A program made the translations under genes and the position numbers. DNA of 64,000 bases from Druceiella hillmani. Lineage: Eukaryota; Arthropoda; Insecta; Lepidoptera; Hepialidae. The notes under the pieces are model-generated. The model was not told the DNA's origin, made no database searches, and worked only from the letters and a program-made list of their open reading frames with translations. Within the stretch, counting starts at the first letter, position 1, and every line of letters begins with the position of its first letter. Positions 57,945-64,000 of the stretch are shown here, in pieces. The stretch is taken from contig JAYKKI010000016.1 in the NCBI GenBank assembly GCA_039881145.1, positions 14,513,501 to 14,577,500 on the forward strand. The letters are read 5' to 3'.

Positions 57945-58530
57945 ATGACTCACCTACCTGTCTAATAACATAAGCTTCCTCTCAACTCAACTCAAACCTC
58001 TTGAATCACGGTTTATCTGTTTTTGCGTATCTTGATCAATTAGTTGTTAAATGTTAATCAAATCTTGTCATAATGCTGCTATTGCCGCATTATTAGATTG
58101 ATGTGGCATTTAATGTCGAAAATATTTAATTATCCGCTCACGAATATTCGATTAGGTACTATTTTACGATTTCAAAATATTTTTTAACTTGCTTTTCCGT
58201 TGTGAACTTTCATCCGGCCACTCTAATATTTTCTGTTCAGTAAAAAGATTTGTCGATTTATTGACTTTTTGTGATCATCGGATCAAGAAAAGCCATCAAT
58301 CAATTTGTCTGCAGACGCGATGGGCCGAGATAAGGGCACGGCACCAGCGGACCGCTTGAGGAGGATGCCGTAATAACTTTTTTAATGCGCCATCACGTGT
58401 CGTAGAGTGAAAGAAATGACAGTGATAAGAAAGTGGAAAAATATTTTTGGCTTTCAAATCTTAAAAGTTGTCTTTGTGCTGGTCAGATATAATCACGAGC
58501 AGAGCCGTGAGTTACAATATTTTGCGCACA
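57945..58530 (+). promoter_or_regulatory. highly conserved duplicated non-coding element, copy 2 (candidate enhancer)
   Basis: Partner of 12,060-12,690. Positions 58,344-58,389 match over 46 bp without change. CCATCAATCA is at 58,293-58,302 (TGATTGATGG on the minus strand, Pbx/Hox-type). CAGATATAATCA and GCCGTGAGTTACAA follow at 58,487-58,517. Indels relative to copy 1 shift every reading frame. Confidence 0.6.
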
Positions 58531-58755
58531 ATTCTTAGTGTGACATTATGTTGCTTTCCAGGGTTATTTTACAAGGTAATGATGTGATGAATTTTACGAA
58601 AATTTAAATATTTATAATTTATCTCCGTTTTAGATAGTTATTTCAAATATATTCTTTTGTAATTCCAAAGAAATAATGGGGTAAATATAAAACATTCATT
58701 ATTATTCTAATGACGCATTCATCTTAACTACGCGCTTTTGTATTTAAATGCGTAG

Positions 58756-58757
<2 letters not shown>

Positions 58758-58814
<57 letters not shown>

Positions 58815-58816
58815 TG
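58758..58816. repeat. (TA)n microsatellite
   Basis: About 58 bp of TA dinucleotide, in copy 2 of block A only. Confidence 0.97.
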
Positions 58817-61454
58817 ATTAATTTAGTTACTTTGCAAGTATACTAAATATTTTAATATAATTAAATAACCCAAAAGCTTCTAAATTGATATAGCACAATG
58901 AATTTATATTTTATAACAATAAAATTGAAACTAAAAACCACATGTAATGGAATTGTAAAATTGGACAGATTTTAGGTCAAATATACTTTTTGATTTTTTA
59001 AATTAAAGCGCTACATTATGAATTATTAAACTATAACACTTTAAAATTACATTCGACTTTTAGGTAATGTGTACGGTTTTTGAATAATTTAAATTTTTTT
59101 TTTCAATCAGTTTTCATCTTCAAATGAAAATTGCGTTTGAATTTATAATTTATAAGGCGCTATTAGCAAAATACATTATAATGGAGATATACAGATTATA
59201 ACACAACACATTATAAACGGAGCGATCGAATTAGTATTTCTTTAATAATATTTTATTGGCGAATATTTTTCATAATTTTAGTTACACTCTTTTAGAATCT
59301 GTGGCTCGTATTCAGTTTAACAAATCCCATATTTGATTCAACAATTAAGGTACGGAAAATTATACACGTCATGTGCTTATTTAACATATTTATAAGAAGA
59401 TTGTTATTATCTAAAAAATATATCTTTTGAAATTTCTGGAAGAAAGCCAATGGTAGCGATTCGTCGTTTTATTGCAGAATTATTAAATTAAAAAAAAAAT
59501 GCAAGTGCTTTAAACGTGAATTAGTAACGAATATCAAAACAATTTTTTGTTTTCTGGATGTTCACTTACTTTATCATGCTTAAACGCTATTATGCCCACG
59601 AGAGTGAAACTGCAGGTATAAACTATTTGTTACTTTGCGGCTACGAACTATGAGCGTAAAAAGATGGTAGCGATTCATCGTTTTATTGCAGAATTATTAG
59701 GTAAGAGACAAACTAGCTTTGGGATTTAAAACATTGCTAGTAGATATTTATTTACATTACACTTTAATATATTATTCGGAAGAGTATATTCTTTCTAATG
59801 ACAACATAACTTCAGTTTTATGTAGTTCGGAATTCTATATTTATTTTTAATACTTAATCGGCATTATTATAAAAGAGACGTTTGCAAATAAAATATTAAT
59901 TAATTAAGTTGTTTTTTTATAAGTTGCTGCCGGAAATGTTTGATCTCATGATGATCGATTTCAGATTTTTATAAAGTAGCCGAGCCTATGCTATATAAGA
60001 TTTACTTGTAATTAATTTCACCGATAATCACGTGTCAACATCCTATGTTATTTTTGAAAATTTTTTAATTTTTTGTTTATAACCTTTAACAAAATATTTG
60101 CGAAATGAATGCGTTATGGAATAAAACAGTAAAATTTTATTTTTATATCTGAATTTATGAATTAGATAGCGTAAATTGCAATATTCGAGGGCTAAATTAG
60201 ATTACGTTTGGGTTTTCCGTAATCTTCGTTCTTTTATGTGTTGTTAAAAATCAATGTCGCTTACAGTCGAATATTAATTTTAATGCATTATTAATTGAAT
60301 ATGATTTAAATATTAAGATAAATATATAAAAGACTGATGTTTACGTGACAGCGATTATTTCCATATAACAGAGTAAAAATGTTCATTAAATATGTAATGC
60401 ATATGAAGTAATTGATTGTAAATAAATTTTTAAAAAATTTGTATTTTTTTCACAGAGTCAATTAAATACTAATATTGTACTAGGTTAGACGGAGATATGT
60501 GAAAGTATTTCTCAAATTAGAAGAAAGAACCATGGAGGATGTAAAAAAAAAGGTTTGTAACAGTTCTATCACGTTTTAAGCAGTTTTACTGCATATGCTC
60601 CAAAGTGGGTGTACGAAAAATATTTGTAGTCTTATGCATTTTAACCGAAAAGTAACAAAGGGAAGCAGTTAACATAGGTGCACGCTTGTGCTCATGTGGG
60701 TACATATGCGTGTATAACCTTTAAATTACGTGGGAACAAATATTGTTTTTTCTATCTTTTTTTTCTTGTTGTATAGTTTTTCATCTTAAGGCTCCGCAGG
60801 TTGTATTTTAATAATTAGTTAATAATCTGCATAATTCCAATAAAGTTGTTCTATATTTGTTTTTTTTTATTCATTACTTTCGTATTTTTTTCACACTTCC
60901 AAGTTTAAGTTTTGAATTCTGTGTGAATATATGTACACTCGGAATGAATTGAAAATTATTCAATAATGATTATAATTTTCAAAAAAAGTGATCGCATGAA
61001 TGTTTTTCTTTTTGAAGAAAGGAGTCTTAAAAATCCTAATTTAAATTACTGAAATAACTACTAATTTTTATTATTTTGATTAAGAAAATCGTTAACCTAC
61101 TTTTCTATATTCGCGAATTATTTTCCATTTAATGATTATAATTCAAAACGACCATAAGTATACTTTTACGAATGTATGTTAATTAGTCAATATCACATAG
61201 TTTGGATCGATAATTTGCAACCAAAATTATTGTGTACCAACAATTGAAAACAAAATTACGTTAAGTACTCATTTACTAACCCTTATCTTCATTATTTAAT
61301 GTAATTATATACAAAAGAGAATCTAAACTGTTATTTTGACTTATCCCAGACTAAAACTAAAAACTGAGATTTCGTTTTCTGAAGAGGAATAAAATTTCAG
61401 TTTTTATGTTTGAGCTCAAAATTGTAGAAAACAAAATTTTCAAAAAATAAAAAA

Positions 61455-61515
61455 ACGTGTCAAGTAAGAGTAGAGCTTGCACCATGAGGATTCTGATACA
61501 CTTAGTAAAGTACAA
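61455..61515 (-). mobile_element. tail fragment of the GGTTCCGTA-type element
   Basis: On the minus strand: CAGAATCCTCATGGTGCAAG, then CTCTACTCTTACTTGACACG. This is a decayed form of the tail read at 30.0 kb. The start of this copy is not visible. Confidence 0.45.
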
Positions 61516-62187
61516 ATATTAAAGGATAAGTATTATTTTAGATAAATGGGTAAAAAGTTGTATTTTTTACTTTTGCACTTTTTTATATGAAAGATTATAT
61601 TTATTTGAGAACATTTCCTATAATATCTTCGTAAATATTTTTTTAGGAAATTTCTTATAGCTCAAAAATATTTCTAATGATATTACTCCAAATTTTCATA
61701 TAAAATATTTCTAGATACTTACAATGTAAAAATTACTTTAGGAATCCTTGTAACTTGCGTTTAAAATTGATTTTGCATGTGATATTTTTATTGATTCGGG
61801 AAGAATACATGACACATTCATTAAAAAAAATGTATAATAATACATTTTATTTGTCGAATGGTTACTGGGAAAATAGCTTGGACATATTCATTTATTTGTC
61901 TAAGGCTATCTTTCATAAAATTTTAAAAACATTTTACATAAAATTTTAAAATTAATATTACACAAAATTGTAAAAATATTCAGAAAGGGGACGTTTTTGA
62001 CGACTATTATTTATTTTTTTAATTATTCCAGCAGTTCAACCATTGTTAAAACCTAACATAACGTTACAAATGAAATAAAAAAAAGAATTTGTCAAGTGCA
62101 TGAAGTATATCTTATACTTCATCATTAGTACTCATTGCTATCAGCTCAATTATAAATAATAAAGCATTCGTATTATATGCCATACAG

Positions 62188-62295
62188 CTTTCGACTTTGT
62201 ATACTACCCGCCGTCGAGGACAATAATATCGGATCACATCGGAAATGCTCGGAGCTAAGTGGAAAGTTTTCCGGTTGAATATTATTAACAATTTT
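62188..62295 (+). promoter_or_regulatory. second conserved element of block A, copy 2
   Basis: Partner of 18,868-18,975: CGACTTTG, CTACCCGCCGTCGAGGACAA, ATCGGATCACATCGGAAATG. It is GC-richer than its flanks in both copies. Confidence 0.45.
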
Positions 62296-63580
62296 GAAAC
62301 GCTTATATAAACGTAAAAAAGAAAAATTTTGTGTCGAAAGACTTTTTCCCTAAAATCAATGATTCAGCAATCGCAAGAATACAAAAAATTAAATCATTTA
62401 TTAATGAGGCTGGATTACCAATCCTGATAACCTAGTTAGCAGTATTAATATTCCTTTAGGGATAAGGGTGAGGAATAGCTATTTTTAAGCGTTTTTCCCG
62501 CAAAATGGTTTAAAAAAATGTATAAAATATGTATGTCATATATATCGTTAAATTTGTGCTTGAATAAATTTACATTTGAAGCCTTTGAAAAGTTTTTTTT
62601 ATTTCTCAAGTTACTCCCCGAAATTGTCTTCTTGAATCAAAATCCAACTATTTATATTTCAACCCTATAATTGGGTGGCAATACCATATTTCTATGCTTA
62701 ATTTACCATTTTTAATTCAAATTGTTTTGCAGAAAATTATCTGTAATAGATGAACAAAAGGACATCAAAATGATTCCATTAGTGTTTCATTTTGGTAATT
62801 CTGTCACGGAACACCAAAAGAGAGAGAGATCTACTTACTAAGAGAATAACATTGCTAACTTTATAAAATTATTTTTAGGAACTAATTATATAAGCTACGA
62901 TTACCTGTCACTCTTATCTACATACTTAGCCCTATTTTTTATGAATTTATTTTCGTTATATAAAAAAACTTACGATGCAAATATTGTTAGCGTTTCATTA
63001 GCTGACTAGCTATTATACACGGCAACATGTGGAAGTTTCAAATACTTTAGTGAATATAAGGTACTATTATAATAAATATTACTACCAAACTTTACATGTT
63101 TATAACAAACCTGGGCCTAGACTTAAAGATAAGGGTCACTATAGAAATCTAAATGCATTCTAAAACCTATAAATTTACATATATTATTTGTTTACGGTGA
63201 TAGATGGTTTTGCGTGAATTAGTTTTAATTTGAGTTCGACTTCCACATAATACAATTCAAATATGTAGTTATCCCTAACCGTACAGAGCATTGTTTCAAA
63301 GTCAAATATATATTAATAATACAAACATATTATACTTTAGCTTTATGTAAATATCTGGTGCAATTTTTCACGGTGACCTCAAGTTACGGTTTTAGATAAC
63401 TATCTCATATAGGGCTTAAATATCTATGAATTACTTTTTCATTTATATATATATCTTTGCATTATAAGAATAAGTGTAGCGAAATATGAATAGTAACCTT
63501 TTTCGAGGTCAATGACATTTAGAAATAAAATTTATAGAACATATATTTAAGCTTGTCATTTTTAGGGTTTTTAACTATAT

Positions 63581-64000
63581 AGCTATACGATAAGCATATT
63601 AAACACTCGTACATCTGAATAGTTAATTTTAATACTTATTTTAAGAACCTACCAAGCATGAATAGAACACACAATATAGGGTCTGTATAAATTTTGTCAC
63701 TACTCAAAGATATGACTTATGTTGAGGAAATTAAAAATACTAATTTTTTACAATATAATTATATTACTTAGGCGTAAAAACGTAGTAAATATTTCAAAAA
63801 ATTATAAGATCTAAGACAATCGCTCAAGTTTTTCTTTAAGTTTTTATTCTTTTTTTTATATGTGATCCTATTGAAAATAATTGTAATGGTGTTTTTTCTA
63901 CAACTTTTGTTCAGTAGCTTCGGGAATATGTGGTTGGTTTGTTGTAATTTCAGGAATATTTTTTTAAATAATTTGTAATAATGAAAAAAGTTATTTTATA
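63581..64000. other. AT-rich non-coding DNA
   Basis: No gene, repeat or RNA was recognised. Confidence 0.5.

Larger units (their letters stand above)
57650..63580 (+). repeat. ancient segmental duplication A, copy 2 (partner at 11.8-19.43 kb)
   Basis: Collinear with copy 1 over at least seven patches, listed there. It is shorter because it lacks the SINE (17.94 kb), the hairpin region at 17.0 kb and a microsatellite. It carries its own (TA)n at 58.76 kb, and about 270 bp extra near 63.25-63.5 kb. The last shared run is TTTAAG(C/T)TTGTCATT.TTAGGGT at about 63,550 (19,390 in copy 1). Confidence 0.8.

Noticed and set aside
1..64000. CRISPR array, bacterial operon, prophage or homeobox exon
   Set aside because: No regularly spaced direct repeats with unique spacers, no long prokaryotic genes, and no homeodomain-like translation in any listed frame.

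Overview
The window looks like a non-coding, repeat-rich stretch of an arthropod nuclear genome, most likely an insect; that assignment is tentative. By eye the DNA is about three quarters A+T. It has long (TA)n microsatellites, decayed LINE, SINE and DNA-transposon remnants of kinds common in arthropods, and no ribosome binding sites, operons or long open frames. No intact host protein-coding gene, rRNA, tRNA or CRISPR array could be recognised. Nearly all frames of 60-105 codons look like chance openings in AT-rich DNA.

Recognisable protein remnants are all from mobile elements. They are: a decayed integrase gene with a cysteine-rich tail (6.2-7.25 kb, minus; KRBA2/SCAND3-like family); a LINE endonuclease-RT fragment (39.8-40.9 kb, minus); the 3' half of a related LINE RT (54.2-55.2 kb, plus); and a 1.34 kb mariner-like transposon with inverted ends, flanking TA and a broken transposase (52.07-53.41 kb). 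There are also tRNA-derived SINE bodies, LINE/SINE tails, several copies of a short element with a GGTTCCGTA-like start, foldback elements, a 4-unit satellite-like array (period about 142 bp) and many small tandem repeats.

The most notable structure is local duplication of non-coding DNA in the same orientation. A block at about 11.8-19.4 kb recurs, diverged but collinear, at about 57.65-63.6 kb. Inside it, one element (12.06-12.69 and 57.95-58.53 kb) stands out as strongly conserved, with 46 identical bases and a shared Pbx/Hox-type site. Other pairs lie at 2.15/25.0 kb and 24.1/47.95 kb. The offsets (about 22.9, 23.8 and 46 kb) are roughly additive, which hints at three ancient tandem units of about 23 kb. 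Separately, a unit of about 1 kb occurs three times at 38.8, 41.8 and 43.1 kb, around a core of about 200 bp with 32 bases identical in all copies. I infer a landscape of duplicated cis-regulatory elements or a large duplicated intron. The gene served is not in the window.

Layout: 0-11.6 kb, AT-rich DNA with foldback, LINE tail and integrase pseudogene; 11.8-19.4 kb, duplicated block copy 1; 19.4-23 kb, nested transposons and satellite array; 23-31.5 kb, tandem repeats, duplicated blocks, SINE and TE copies; 31.5-38.8 kb, nearly featureless; 38.8-44 kb, triplicated unit interrupted by a LINE; 44-57.6 kb, TE fragments, mariner element, LINE and one candidate core promoter at 56.2 kb; 57.65-63.6 kb, duplicated block copy 2.
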